From contig NZ_CP019688.1 of the NCBI RefSeq assembly GCF_002287505.1, positions 1,724,674 through 1,788,673 of the forward strand: a DNA stretch of 64,000 bases, written 5' to 3'. Of this stretch, positions 45,114 to 53,561 are shown one piece after another. Position 1 is the stretch's first letter; every line of letters begins with the position of its first letter. The translations under genes and the position numbers were made by a program. Under the pieces are notes generated by a model, which saw only the letters and a program-made list of their open reading frames with translations, ran no database searches and was not told the origin of the DNA. Origin of the DNA: Corynebacterium glaucum (GTDB taxonomy: Bacteria > Actinomycetota > Actinomycetes > Mycobacteriales > Mycobacteriaceae).

Positions 45114-46157
45114 GTGACTGTAGCACCTGAAGGCCGAAAGCTTCTGCGTATTGAAAAACGAAACGCAGAGACCCCTATCGAGTCCAAGCCACGGTGGATC
45201 CGCAATGCGGTGAAGACCGGTCCTGAGTACGAGGACATGAAGAAGAAGGTCAAGGGTGCTTCCCTGCACACTGTGTGCCAGGAAGCAGGCTGCCCAAACA
45301 TCCACGAGTGCTGGGAATCGCGTGAGGCGACCTTCCTGATCGGCGGCGCAAACTGCTCGCGCCGCTGCGACTTCTGCCAGATCACCTCCGCGAAGCCAGA
45401 GCCGCTGGACCGCGGCGAGCCGCTGCGCGTGGCCGAGTCCGTGCGCGAAATGAACTTGAACTACTCCACCATCACCGGCGTGACCCGCGATGACCTGGAG
45501 GACGAGGGCGCCTGGCTCTACGCCGAGGTGGTCCGCAAGATTCACGAGCTCAACCCGCACACCGGTGTCGAGAACCTCACCCCGGACTTCTCCGGCAAGG
45601 CTGACCTGCTCCAGGAAGTCTTCGAGGCTCGCCCCGAGGTGTTCGCGCACAACGTGGAGACGGTGCCGCGCATCTTCAAGCGCATCCGCCCGGCGTTCCG
45701 CTACGACCGTTCACTCGACGTGATCCGCCAGGCCCGCGACTTCGGCCTGATCACCAAGTCGAACCTGATCCTGGGCATGGGCGAAACCCAAGACGAGGTG
45801 ATGGAAGCCCTGCACGACCTGGTCGATGCCGGCACCGACATCATCACCATTACCCAGTACCTGCGCCCTGGTCCGCAGTACCACCCGATCGAGCGCTGGG
45901 TGAAGCCGGAAGAGTTCATCGAGTACCGCGACGCGGCGTACGAGATGGGCTTCGGCGCGGTCATGTCCGGCCCTCTGGTGCGTTCCTCGTACCGCGCCGG
46001 CAAGCTCTACGTCGAGGCGATGGAGCACCGCGGCCTTGAGCTGCCGGAGAACCTCAAGCACCTGGCGCAGACGTCGCAAGGCGATACTGCGCAGGAGGCC
46101 TCGACCCTGCTGGCGAAGTACGGCGCGAGCCAGGATACGCCCGTCACCACTCGCTAG
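45114..46157 (+). CDS. lipA: Lipoyl synthase
   Basis: A 347-residue radical SAM enzyme that inserts two sulfurs into the protein-bound octanoyl chain. The auxiliary-cluster cysteines are in [15 protein letters not shown] (CX4CX5C) and the radical SAM cluster in [13 protein letters not shown] (CX3CX2C). RSSYRAG near the C-terminus is the conserved Arg-Ser-Ser-Tyr signature. GTG start, 7 nt after TACGAT. Its stop codon lies within a large hairpin (46146-46198). Confidence 0.96.
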   Translation: MTVAPEGRKLLRIEKRNAETPIESKPRWIRNAVKTGPEYEDMKKKVKGASLHTVCQEAGCPNIHECWESREATFLIGGANCSRRCDFCQITSAKPEPLDRGEPLRVAESVREMNLNYSTITGVTRDDLEDEGAWLYAEVVRKIHELNPHTGVENLTPDFSGKADLLQEVFEARPEVFAHNVETVPRIFKRIRPAFRYDRSLDVIRQARDFGLITKSNLILGMGETQDEVMEALHDLVDAGTDIITITQYLRPGPQYHPIERWVKPEEFIEYRDAAYEMGFGAVMSGPLVRSSYRAGKLYVEAMEHRGLELPENLKHLAQTSQGDTAQEASTLLAKYGASQDTPVTTR

Positions 46158-46198
46158 CACCCGCTCGCACCGAGCGGGTGCCTCCCAGCGAGTGGTGC
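46146..46198 (+). terminator. Long nested hairpin spanning the lipA stop codon
   Basis: Outer perfect 11-bp stem CACCACTCGCT (46146-46156)/AGCGAGTGGTG (46188-46198), and inside it a perfect 11-bp stem GCACCCGCTCG (46158-46168)/CGAGCGGGTGC (46172-46182). The lipA TAG lies at the junction of the two. Only a short T-run follows. Probably the lipA terminator or an mRNA 3'-end stabiliser. Confidence 0.65.
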
Positions 46199-46223
46199 CT
46201 TTGGCCGCTCGCAAGCCGTGACC

Positions 46224-46229
46224 TAATAT
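46224..46229 (+). promoter_or_regulatory. -10 element of the DUF4191 gene, leaderless
   Basis: TAATAT, 7 nt before the ATG. Confidence 0.55.
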
Positions 46230-46236
46230 AAGGCCC

Positions 46237-47040
46237 ATGGCCAAGGACGAGAAGGCAGCAGCACAGAAGGCCGCCGAAAAGGCGGCGAAGCGGGAAGAGC
46301 GCGCAGCAAAGCGCGCCAAGGGTAAGCAGACCCGCGGGCAGGTTCGCGAAGCGTTCAACATCCAGCGCAAGCGCGACAAGAAACTCATTCCTTACATGCT
46401 GCTTTCGGTCCTCGGCATGGGCCTTCTGTTCTTCCTCATCGGTCTGCTATTCCGCGGCCAGTGGTTCATGCTCGTGCTGGGCCTTTTGCTCGGCGCCGTG
46501 CTCGCGATGTGGATCTTCTCCCGCCGCCTTGAAGGTTCGATGTACGACGAGGTCGGCGATACTCCCGGCGCGGCAGCTTGGACGCTTGAGAACATGAAGT
46601 CCACTATGGGCATCGCTTGGGTGCCCAAGACCGGTGTGCAGGCCAACACTCACATGGATGCCGTCCACCGCGTTGTGGGCAACCCTGGTGTCGTATTGGT
46701 CGGCGAAGGCAACCCGAACCGACTCAAGCCGCTCATGGCCAAGGAGCACAAGCGCGTCGACCGCCTGCTTGCTGGCGTGCCGATCTTCGAGGTATACGCC
46801 GGCGAAGGCGAGGGCCAGGTACGCAACCGCGACCTGCAGAAGCACCTTCTCAAGCTGCCGAAGAACTACAAGAAGGACGACGTCTACGCGCTGAGCGCAA
46901 AGCTCGACGCGATGGATGCCCGCACCCGCCCTGGCCAGATCCCCGGCCTGCCCGGCGGCCCGATTCCGAAGCAGGCGCAGAACATGTCCGGCATGAACCG
47001 CAAGATGCGCCGCATGCAGCAGCGTCAGGGCGGCAAGTAG
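46237..47040 (+). CDS. DUF4191 family membrane protein
   Basis: A 267-residue protein: a Lys/Ala-rich charged N-terminus (about residues 1-45), two adjacent membrane spans (LIPYMLLSVLGMGLLFFLIG; WFMLVLGLLLGAVLAMWIF), then a soluble cytoplasmic domain with GNPGVVLVGEGNPNRLKPLM and a basic C-terminus (MNRKMRRMQQRQGGK). DUF4191 is actinobacterial and lies between lipA and glnA also in mycobacteria (Rv2219); function unknown. ATG 7 nt after TAATAT, so leaderless. Followed by a hydrolase gene after 7 nt. Confidence 0.87.
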   Translation: MAKDEKAAAQKAAEKAAKREERAAKRAKGKQTRGQVREAFNIQRKRDKKLIPYMLLSVLGMGLLFFLIGLLFRGQWFMLVLGLLLGAVLAMWIFSRRLEGSMYDEVGDTPGAAAWTLENMKSTMGIAWVPKTGVQANTHMDAVHRVVGNPGVVLVGEGNPNRLKPLMAKEHKRVDRLLAGVPIFEVYAGEGEGQVRNRDLQKHLLKLPKNYKKDDVYALSAKLDAMDARTRPGQIPGLPGGPIPKQAQNMSGMNRKMRRMQQRQGGK

Positions 47041-47047
47041 CCAGCAC

Positions 47048-47674
47048 ATGAGTCAGCCAGCTCGCGTCGTCTTCCTCCACGGCCTCGGCGAAACCGAGCA
47101 CGTCTGGGAGCCAGTTGCGCAGCGGTTGCCAGGGGTTTCGGCCCGCACACTTTCGCTTATCGACGGCAGCGCCCAACCCTGGTACCTCAACTCCACCTCT
47201 GAACGCATCGCTCGGGATCTGGATGCACCCGTGCATCTCGTGGGCCTCTCATTGGGAGCAGTCGTCGCTCTCGATCTGGCCGCAAGGTACCCCGAGAAGG
47301 TGGCGTCGCTCTTCCTCTCCGCCCCGCAAGTCCACCCGCCTGCGGGGTTCATGCGCACCCAGATCGCGCTGCTGCGTCTGCTCCCCGAGCGACTCGTGGG
47401 TGGCGACGGGGTGACGAAGACGCAGATGCTCGACACACTCAAGTCACTGCAAGACTTGGATCTGCGACCGCAGCTGAGCACGATGACCGTCCCCGTCACC
47501 GTGGCGTGTGGCGCCAAGGACAGGCCGAACCTGCGGGCGGCTCGCACCGTCGCCGCATCGATCCCACGCGCGCATTTAGAAATCATTCCCGGGGCCGGGC
47601 ACCGCTGGCACGTCACGCACCCGGATGCATTCGCCGCAGCACTCGCCCAGCACCTGCAGCGCTGGTCACTTTAA
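47048..47674 (+). CDS. Alpha/beta-fold hydrolase
   Basis: A 208-residue serine hydrolase of the alpha/beta fold: oxyanion segment VVFLHGLGETEHVWEPV, nucleophile elbow VGLSLGAVVALDLA, acid in VACGAKDRPNL and catalytic His in PGAGHRWHVTHP. Substrate unknown. Small for the family (lid short). Probably co-transcribed with DUF4191. A copy of CGTCGATAAGC lies inside (47155-47165, complement). Confidence 0.85.
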   Translation: MSQPARVVFLHGLGETEHVWEPVAQRLPGVSARTLSLIDGSAQPWYLNSTSERIARDLDAPVHLVGLSLGAVVALDLAARYPEKVASLFLSAPQVHPPAGFMRTQIALLRLLPERLVGGDGVTKTQMLDTLKSLQDLDLRPQLSTMTVPVTVACGAKDRPNLRAARTVAASIPRAHLEIIPGAGHRWHVTHPDAFAAALAQHLQRWSL

Positions 47675-47697
47675 CTGCGGCTTTCCAGCGCCAGCCT

Positions 47698-47703
47698 TAG
47701 ACT
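47698..47703 (+). promoter_or_regulatory. -10 element of the ThrE-like gene
   Basis: TAGACT, 8 nt before the GTG at 47712. Confidence 0.4.
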
Positions 47704-47711
47704 CGGTAGTC

Positions 47712-49025
47712 GTGGCTGACGAAACGATGCCGGCTCACGCAACCGGCCAGGTGGATTTCGCCGCAGAGGCGAATACTGCGCTGCGGTTCGGCATGATGCT
47801 GCTCTCCGCAGGCGCAGCCAGCTACCGCGTGATTCGGGCGGTCAAGCGCGCGGCCCGCTCAATGGGATTCGACAACGCGGATGTCCTCGTCGGATTCAAC
47901 ACCATCACCTGCACGTTTCACTACGGCGAGCAGTTTCGTACCCTCGTCGCGGACGTACCGCTGCCGGGTGTGAACTCGTCACGCATCGAGGCGCTGGAGT
48001 CCACCGCCCACACGCTCCTGCAGAGTTACCACTCTGCGGATGAAATTAACGCGGCACTGGATGAGATCGAGCAAATCCCCACTCCCCGCTGGCCGCTATG
48101 GATCGCCGCCATCGCCGCGGGCCTCGCTTGTGCGGGCTTTGCGGTGCTCAACCAGTTCGGGTACGTCGCGGCATGTGTGGTGTTCTTCGCTGCCGCCGCT
48201 GGCCAATTCGTCCGCGTGAAGTTGCACCACAAGCATTTCAACGTGCTCGGTGTGATCACCGTGGCGGCGTCGGTAGCTTCGTCGCTGTATCTCGTGCTGG
48301 CATACCTGCTGCCCACGCCGGGTGACATCTCCCCTGGCTTCATCGCGTCCGTCCTGTTCTTGATTCCAGGATTCCCGCTTTTTGCCGCATTCGTGGATTT
48401 GGCTCGCTTCGACTTCACCGCCGGCATTCCGCGCCTGCTGTTCGCCGTCGAGGTCATCGTCGTGATCATGTTGACCGTCTCGGTGGTGGCGATGCTCTCC
48501 GGCACTCCGCAAGCCACACCACCCGTGCATGAGTCGAGCTGGGAGTACTTCATTGCCGGTGGTGTGTCGTCGTTCGTCGCTATTGGATGTTTTGCGATTC
48601 TGTTCAACTCCTCGCGGCGGATGGCATTGGCCGCCGCCTGCCTCGGCTGCGCCGCCAACCTGCTCCGCCTGTGGTTGCTCACACTCGGTGTCCGCAGCTT
48701 CCTGGCGGCATTCCTGGCAGCACTCTTGATTGGGTTGGCGGGCAGCCAGCTGGGCAACTACGCCTCGGTGCCGCGCGTGACGGTCACCATTCCGGCATCA
48801 GTGGTGATGATCCCGGGCACAACGATCTACGTTGCGTTGCACAACTTTGCAGAAGGCAACACCCCGGAAGCGCTCTACGCCGCAACCGATGTCGTGTTCG
48901 CGGTGCTGTTCATTGCCGGCGGCCTCATCATCGCGCGCATGATCACCGACCAAGACTGGGCGTTCTCCCGGTACATCGACTTCGGCAAAGAGCTAGACGG
49001 CGAGGTGCGCCCCATCAACGACTAG
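47712..49025 (+). CDS. Threonine/serine exporter family protein (ThrE-like)
   Basis: About 437 residues. A soluble N-terminal domain (about residues 1-125: FGMMLLSAGAASYRVIRAVK; DVLVGFNTITCTFHYG; VNSSRIEALE) matches the ThrE/PF06738 cytoplasmic region; ten predicted membrane spans in two sets of five follow. ThrE exports threonine and serine by proton antiport. The N-domain contains the ASYRVIRAV segment typical of the family. C. glutamicum has its characterised ThrE elsewhere on the chromosome, so this may be a paralogue with a different substrate. GTG at 47712; the longer frame upstream overlaps the hydrolase. Confidence 0.83.
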   Translation: MADETMPAHATGQVDFAAEANTALRFGMMLLSAGAASYRVIRAVKRAARSMGFDNADVLVGFNTITCTFHYGEQFRTLVADVPLPGVNSSRIEALESTAHTLLQSYHSADEINAALDEIEQIPTPRWPLWIAAIAAGLACAGFAVLNQFGYVAACVVFFAAAAGQFVRVKLHHKHFNVLGVITVAASVASSLYLVLAYLLPTPGDISPGFIASVLFLIPGFPLFAAFVDLARFDFTAGIPRLLFAVEVIVVIMLTVSVVAMLSGTPQATPPVHESSWEYFIAGGVSSFVAIGCFAILFNSSRRMALAAACLGCAANLLRLWLLTLGVRSFLAAFLAALLIGLAGSQLGNYASVPRVTVTIPASVVMIPGTTIYVALHNFAEGNTPEALYAATDVVFAVLFIAGGLIIARMITDQDWAFSRYIDFGKELDGEVRPIND

Positions 49026-49049
49026 CTCGGCGCGAGTTCCCTCCGCAAG

Positions 49050-49532
49050 CTAGGTGTTGATCACAGTGGTGTTGGTTGCGCGGTCGTGCATACCGCGGCC
49101 GTCCGCATCCACCATCGCTGCAGGCAGAATGAACGCAGTAAGCAGGGTACGCACCGCCGCACGCCAGAGCCCGACGTGGGCTTCCGTGTCGACGCGGGCC
49201 ACGCCCATCCCGAGCATCGCCATGCCCGGAGTGCGGGCAAAGAGCCACCCGGTGAAAATCCCCAAAAGCACCCAGAGCAGAAGAGTCAGCGTCGCAGTGT
49301 CACCGAGCTTGTCTGTGTACATGGTGAGCATTGTGGCGGCGGCCAGGCAGATCACCCAGTCAATGAGTACACCGACCATGCGGCGCGCGACGGACGCTTG
49401 AGAGCCGGAGCCTGCCTCCGGCATACCGAGGAACTCGCCCGGGTACCCGGGAATTGGGTCATACCCATCGAACTGGTTCGGGATCTCCGGCCCGTTCGTC
49501 CAATTCGCCCGGTTTGTTTTGTCCTCAGCCAT
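49050..49532 (-). CDS. RDD family membrane protein
   Basis: About 160 residues: a Pro/Gly-rich N-terminus (PNQFDGYDPIPGYPGEFLGM) and an RDD domain with three predicted spans; the family Arg-Asp-Asp region reads VARRMVGVLIDWVICLAAAT, and the second motif is GMAMLGMGVARVDTEAHVG. Function unknown; RDD proteins are conserved beside glnA in corynebacteria. The ATG at 49532 lies 7 nt after TAGGGT, so leaderless; GTG at 49541 is an alternative. Divergent from glnA. Confidence 0.83.
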   Translation of the reverse strand: MAEDKTNRANWTNGPEIPNQFDGYDPIPGYPGEFLGMPEAGSGSQASVARRMVGVLIDWVICLAAATMLTMYTDKLGDTATLTLLLWVLLGIFTGWLFARTPGMAMLGMGVARVDTEAHVGLWRAAVRTLLTAFILPAAMVDADGRGMHDRATNTTVINT

Positions 49533-49539
49533 AGCGTTC

Positions 49540-49545
49540 ACCCTA
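49540..49545 (-). promoter_or_regulatory. -10 element of the RDD gene, leaderless
   Basis: TAGGGT on the minus strand, 7 nt before the ATG at 49532. Confidence 0.5.
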
Positions 49546-49577
49546 GTCGGTGGCGGTGAGGGGCCGAAACAGATGAT

Positions 49578-49588
49578 CGTCGATAAGC
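49578..49588 (+). repeat. Intergenic copy of CGTCGATAAGC in the glnA promoter region
   Basis: Exact 11-mer, ending 9 nt before a TAAACT hexamer (49598-49603) that is the best -10 candidate for glnA, so it would sit between -35 and -10. Confidence 0.6.
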
Positions 49589-49640
49589 AAATTGCTCTAA
49601 ACTGGGATCGTTCGTTTCATCAGGGTAAGGAGTTGGGCAC

Positions 49641-51077
49641 GTGGCCTTCGACAACATCGAGGACGTCAAAAAATTCATCACCGACGAAGAGGTGGAATTT
49701 ATCGATGTGAGGTTCACGGATGTGCCCGGCATTGAGCACCACTTCTCCATCCCAGCTTCCCAGTTCGACGAGGATGCGATGGAGGAAGGGCTCGCCTTCG
49801 ACGGCTCCTCGGTGCGCGGCTTTACGACGATCGAGGAATCCGACATGGTGCTCATGCCGGACCTGGCGACCGCGAAGCTGGATCTGTTCCGCAGCACCAA
49901 GACGCTGAACGTGAAGTTCTTTGTCAACGACCCGTTCACGCACGAAGCGTTCTCCCGCGACCCGCGAAACGTGGCTCGCAAGGCCGAGGAGTACCTGGCA
50001 TCGACCGGCATCGCCGACACCTGCAGCTTCGGTGCTGAAGCGGAGTTCTACCTCTTCGACAACATCCGCTACGAAGTGCGCGGCGAGCGCGCGTTCTACG
50101 AGATCGACGCGGAAGAAGGTTGGTGGAACCGCGGCAACGAGACCGAGCCGGACGGCTCGCCGAACTTGGGCTACAAGAACCGCTACAAGGGTGGTTACTT
50201 TCCGATCCCGCCGCACGACAAGACCGTCGAGGTGCGCGATGCCATGGTGCACAACCTGGCAAAGTCGGGCTTTGAGGTAGAGCGATTCCACCGCGAGGTA
50301 GGCAACGGCGGCCAGCAGGAGATCAACTACCGCTTCAACACGTTGCTGCACGCGGCCGATGACCTGCAGGACTTCAAATACATTGTGAAGAACACCGCAA
50401 CGCAGTTTGGCAAGACCGCGACGTTCATGCCGAAGCCGCTGGCGGGTGATAACGGCTCTGGCATGCACGCGCACCAGTCGCTGTGGAAGGACGGCGAGCC
50501 GCTGTTCTACGACGAGTCCGGCTACGGCGGGCTGTCCGACATCGCGCGTTGGTACATCGGCGGCATCCTCGAGCACGCAGGCGCGGTGCTGGCGTTTACC
50601 AACCCGACGCTGAACTCCTACCACCGCCTGGTACCGGGCTTTGAGGCGCCGATCAACTTGGTGTACTCGCAGCGCAACCGTTCCGCGGCGATTCGCATCC
50701 CGATCACTGGCGCGAACCCAAAGGCGAAGCGCATCGAGTTCCGCGCGCCGGACCCGAGCGGCAACCCGTACTTCGGTTTTGCTGCGATGATGATGGCAGG
50801 CCTGGACGGCATCAAGAACCGCATCGAGCCGCATGAGCCGGTGGACAAGGACCTCTACGAACTGCCACCGGAAGAAGCAAAGGACATCCCGCAGGCACCG
50901 ACCTCGCTCGAGGCATCTCTGGCAGCGCTGGAAGAGGACCACGACTTCCTCACCGAGGGCGACGTGTTCACCGAGGATCTCATTGAGACCTACATCAAGC
51001 TCAAAGTTGACAACGAGATCGCTCCGTCGCGCCTGCGCCCGACGCCGCTGGAATTCGAGCTGTACTTCGACTGCTAG
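49641..51077 (+). CDS. glnA: Glutamine synthetase type I
   Basis: A 478-residue GSI that makes glutamine from glutamate and ammonia. Signatures: [34 protein letters not shown] metal site ([11 protein letters not shown]), [11 protein letters not shown], the ATP-binding [18 protein letters not shown], and the adenylylation Tyr in [11 protein letters not shown], so control by GlnE adenylyltransferase is expected. GTG start with AAGGAG 8 nt upstream. Matches the main glnA of corynebacteria (position next to lipA-DUF4191-RDD). Confidence 0.97.
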   Translation: MAFDNIEDVKKFITDEEVEFIDVRFTDVPGIEHHFSIPASQFDEDAMEEGLAFDGSSVRGFTTIEESDMVLMPDLATAKLDLFRSTKTLNVKFFVNDPFTHEAFSRDPRNVARKAEEYLASTGIADTCSFGAEAEFYLFDNIRYEVRGERAFYEIDAEEGWWNRGNETEPDGSPNLGYKNRYKGGYFPIPPHDKTVEVRDAMVHNLAKSGFEVERFHREVGNGGQQEINYRFNTLLHAADDLQDFKYIVKNTATQFGKTATFMPKPLAGDNGSGMHAHQSLWKDGEPLFYDESGYGGLSDIARWYIGGILEHAGAVLAFTNPTLNSYHRLVPGFEAPINLVYSQRNRSAAIRIPITGANPKAKRIEFRAPDPSGNPYFGFAAMMMAGLDGIKNRIEPHEPVDKDLYELPPEEAKDIPQAPTSLEASLAALEEDHDFLTEGDVFTEDLIETYIKLKVDNEIAPSRLRPTPLEFELYFDC

Positions 51078-51120
51078 AGTCGCTGACTACACCCGCCTGC
51101 GTAAGAGGCGTCACTTCATG

Positions 51121-51150
51121 TTGCTCAAACTGCGTGAAGTGGGTTATATT
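51121..51150 (+). promoter_or_regulatory. Promoter of the Abi-associated small RNA
   Basis: TTGCTC (51121-51126), 18-nt spacer, TATATT (51145-51150). A dyad CACTTCA (51112-51118)/TGAAGTG (51135-51141) brackets the -35 box and could be an operator or the glnA terminator stem. Transcription would start near 51157, at the first base of the predicted RNA. Confidence 0.6.
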
Positions 51151-51154
51151 GGTG

Positions 51155-51215
51155 GCAATCGAACCCCCTCCGAGCTTCCCGTAGGATCAGCGTCAAATGA
51201 GAGGGGGGCTTTGCT
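51155..51215 (+). ncRNA. Candidate AbiF-type structured RNA upstream of the Abi_2 gene
   Basis: About 60 nt that fold into one structure: GCAA (51155-51158) with TTGC (51211-51214), then CCCCCTC (51164-51170) with GAGGGGG (51201-51207). The 30-nt loop can form an inner hairpin TCC-CGTA-GGA flanked by GCT/AGC. It has its own promoter and ends in a G-rich stem just before the Abi -10 box. An 'abiF' RNA class is known next to Abi_2 genes; membership here is inferred from position and size, not from a covariance-model match. Confidence 0.55.
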
Positions 51216-51220
51216 ATTCT
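51215..51220 (+). promoter_or_regulatory. -10 element of the Abi gene
   Basis: TATTCT, 6 nt before the GTG start at 51227; no ribosome-binding site. Confidence 0.45.
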
Positions 51221-51226
51221 GAGGCA

Positions 51227-52132
51227 GTGAATCGCCGGAAGAAATTTTTGGCAATTGACGATCAGGTCAATCTTCTTGAGAAACGAGGTTTGACTCTGCC
51301 GTCCAGGAGAGAGACTGAAGAGTTCCTCAAGCGCCAGAATTACTATCGTCTATCAGGCTATTCGAGATTCTTCCAACGTGACCCCGCAAATGGGGATGAA
51401 AGATTCGTCGAGGGCACGCATTGGAACGACATAATTGAAATCTACGACTTGGATCGAGCGCTGCGCGTCCTACTTCTAAGTGGCATCCAAGAAGCCGAAA
51501 TCGCAGCGCGAACCGCTTTCGCACTCAGCGAAGGGGAGATTCATTCACCGTATGAGCAGTACCTGCGCCGCAGTTCGTACAAGTCCCCCAAGAACCCAAC
51601 TTCTATCCGGACCCATGAGCTGATTAAAGGCGAGCTAAGCCGGTCGAAGGAACCATACATTGAGAAGTATCGGCGAGATTCATCATCTAATGGCGGAGAT
51701 TGGTATTACGACGTACCCGTCTGGGCAGCCGTTGAAGCTCTTTCTTTGGGAACGCTTTCAAAAGCGATCAGTTTTCGAAATGACGGCAACGCGGTTTACG
51801 AGCGCACCGCTGAGATTCTAGGCACGGGCAAACGCTTCCTCACCAGCCAACTGCGCTCCTTCACATTTGTGAGAAACAAGTGCGCTCATTCATCGCGACT
51901 CTGGAACTGCTACGTACTTGACCAGCCAGCAGTGCCAGACGGTGTGCGCCGTCGAGCAGAAAAGATGGCGAAAACTAGCTACGACAACAACTCTGTTCTG
52001 TCTGTAATAGTCGCCCTGGACAATTTCCTTTACAGAGCTGAAATTAGGGAGGGCTTGCTGGACGAGTTTCTGGACACCGTCGCAGGCTCACCCATATTTC
52101 GGGACGGAATTGCCAGCCCGCGACGCTCCTAG
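51227..52132 (+). CDS. Abi_2 (AbiD/AbiF) family abortive infection protein
   Basis: About 301 residues of the Abi_2 family, a HEPN-type phage-defence/toxin family. N-terminal IDDQVNLLEKRGLTLPSR and the family hallmark FLKRQNYYRLSGYSRFF; then DIIEIYDLDRALRVLLLSGI; YYDVPVWAAVEALSLGTLS; and a HEPN RNase-like Rx4H motif in FTFVRNKCAHSSRLWN. AbiF homologues are thought to act as RNases held in check by a neighbouring small RNA and are related to the HEPN domains of Cas13. The gene is more A/T-rich than its neighbours, which suggests acquisition. Start GTG at 51227 (VNRRKKFL), 6 nt after TATTCT. Confidence 0.87.
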   Translation: MNRRKKFLAIDDQVNLLEKRGLTLPSRRETEEFLKRQNYYRLSGYSRFFQRDPANGDERFVEGTHWNDIIEIYDLDRALRVLLLSGIQEAEIAARTAFALSEGEIHSPYEQYLRRSSYKSPKNPTSIRTHELIKGELSRSKEPYIEKYRRDSSSNGGDWYYDVPVWAAVEALSLGTLSKAISFRNDGNAVYERTAEILGTGKRFLTSQLRSFTFVRNKCAHSSRLWNCYVLDQPAVPDGVRRRAEKMAKTSYDNNSVLSVIVALDNFLYRAEIREGLLDEFLDTVAGSPIFRDGIASPRRS

Positions 52133-52301
52133 AGATAGGGGTTCTCCAGCTACATCACAATGCTTGTCTCTAGCCCTGCTCTCTGGATCGCGGAATCGAT
52201 CTCCAGCCAAAATCCTGTAACTGGCGGACATTAAGTGATGGCGTGCTGATGGCACTGGAGTCTATATTCTACTTCGGTTGCTAGGTGTTACCATCCCTAC
52301 A

Positions 52302-53228
52302 GTGACCGATAGATTCCGCAAATTGCCAGCCCCGGGTCCTGCCTGGGGCGGCAGCCTTATGGGTACCTCGATCGTTGCCCGATTGCTGGTCGAAGAAAAC
52401 CTGATGATCGCCTCGGGCATGTTTGCCGTGCTTGCCTGCGTAATTTTCGTTGTGCTGACCGTCGGGTTCTTGCGGTACCGCCATCCCCGTTTCGAGCAAG
52501 CAAGTATGGCGGAGTGGTCGATGTACTTCATCGGCATCTTGGCGCTCGGCGCTGCGTTGTCCGGGTTGACTGGCCAGGGCATCTTCCGCCTCATCGGGTT
52601 CTGGGTTGGCGGACCTCCCACGGTTATCACCTGGGCTTTGCAGCTCATGCGTTTCGACGGGGAGCCGAGGTTCACCTGGGGACTGCCGCTCGTCGGGCCA
52701 ATGATCTCCGCATCCGTCGCCGGTTGGATCGCCCGCGATTACGGGCATCTGTACCACGTGTTGGGCACGGTGCTGTTCCTCATGTCGATTTCGACTGCGG
52801 TGCCCGTCTTTATTCGCGTGTACTGGGCCGTCTGGCACGGCAACGTCGATCTGAGTGGGGCGAAGTCTGCCACTGCCTGGGTCCCGCTTGGCGTGGTGGG
52901 GCAATCCACCACCGCGCTGCAGGTGCTGTACCCAGGCGTTTACTCCGTTGGATACGGGCTTGTCGCGTTAATCATCGCGATCCCGTTGGCGATCTTCGCC
53001 ATGATCACCTTCTACCCCAACGTCGCTCGCTGGGTGGAATACTCCCCCGCGTGGTGGGCGTGCACGTTCCCACCCGGCACCATAAGCATGGGTGGTCACC
53101 AGGTAGCCCTGGTCAACGGCTCCGAGTGGCTGGACGTTGTGGCGCTCAGCATTCCGGTATTGCTTGTTGCGCACTGGGGGTTGTGCTCGAGCCGGTTCGT
53201 AAGTTGGGTGTTGGAAGGCCGCCGGTAA
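52302..53228 (+). CDS. TDT (TehA/Mae/SLAC1) family membrane transporter
   Basis: About 308 residues with roughly ten predicted membrane spans. Family features: N-terminal PAPGPAWGGSLMGTSIVARL, GRPLVGPMISASVAG-type fourth helix (LPLVGPMISASVAGWIA), VWVPLGVVGQSTTA-type region (TAWVPLGVVGQSTTALQ) and WACTFPPGTISMGGHQVA near the C-terminus. Members export sulfite, C4-dicarboxylates or tellurite, or conduct anions; the substrate is not evident here. The GTG at 52302 lies 7 nt after TACCAT (52289-52294), so leaderless. Confidence 0.82.
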   Translation: MTDRFRKLPAPGPAWGGSLMGTSIVARLLVEENLMIASGMFAVLACVIFVVLTVGFLRYRHPRFEQASMAEWSMYFIGILALGAALSGLTGQGIFRLIGFWVGGPPTVITWALQLMRFDGEPRFTWGLPLVGPMISASVAGWIARDYGHLYHVLGTVLFLMSISTAVPVFIRVYWAVWHGNVDLSGAKSATAWVPLGVVGQSTTALQVLYPGVYSVGYGLVALIIAIPLAIFAMITFYPNVARWVEYSPAWWACTFPPGTISMGGHQVALVNGSEWLDVVALSIPVLLVAHWGLCSSRFVSWVLEGRR

Positions 53229-53265
53229 GCCAGAACGCGCGCTATCGGACAGCTTAAACACTTGA

Positions 53266-53293
53266 CAAAGTGTTGGGTTTATACAACACTTTG
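53266..53293 (+). promoter_or_regulatory. Operator dyad of the HTH gene
   Basis: Perfect 10-bp inverted repeat CAAAGTGTTG (53266-53275)/CAACACTTTG (53284-53293) with an 8-nt spacer, starting within a TTGACA -35 box (53262-53267) and ending 4 nt before the ATG. Probably bound by the HTH protein it precedes. Confidence 0.75.
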
Positions 53294-53297
53294 GTTC

Positions 53298-53558
53298 ATG
53301 TCCCCAAAGAAAAAGTCTACTGACCCGATTTATAACCGGGTCCGAGTGCTGCGCACCGAAAGGGACATGTCGCGCGCGCAGCTCGCGGAAGCGGTTGGGG
53401 TCAACCCACAAACCATCGGCGCGTTGGAGCGCGGCGACCACTACCCCAGCTTGGACCTCGCATTCAAAATCTGCGATGTGTTCCAGCTGCCGGTAGAGGC
53501 CGTCTTCTCCCGCTCCGAGTTCAGCCCAATGTCGGCTGAGATCTACCGAAAGGACTAG
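53298..53558 (+). CDS. Small XRE-type helix-turn-helix regulator
   Basis: An 86-residue Cro/CI-type DNA-binding protein: VRVLRTERDMSRAQLAEAVGVNPQTIGALERG is the HTH (shown as MSRAQLAEAVGVNPQT for the core), followed by YPSLDLAFKICDVFQLPVE and VFSRSEF. No ligand domain. It is coupled to the membrane protein gene 3 nt downstream, an arrangement common for XRE/membrane-protein pairs in which the regulator represses both. Start ATG at 53298, after the dyad; the longer frame would run through the operator. Confidence 0.88.
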   Translation: MSPKKKSTDPIYNRVRVLRTERDMSRAQLAEAVGVNPQTIGALERGDHYPSLDLAFKICDVFQLPVEAVFSRSEFSPMSAEIYRKD

Positions 53559-53561
53559 GAC

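Noticed and set aside
49533..49640. AmtR or GlnR operator upstream of glnA
   Set aside because: I see no convincing CTAT-N6-ATAG dyad; the only notable word is CGTCGATAAGC, which also occurs at sites unrelated to nitrogen metabolism.
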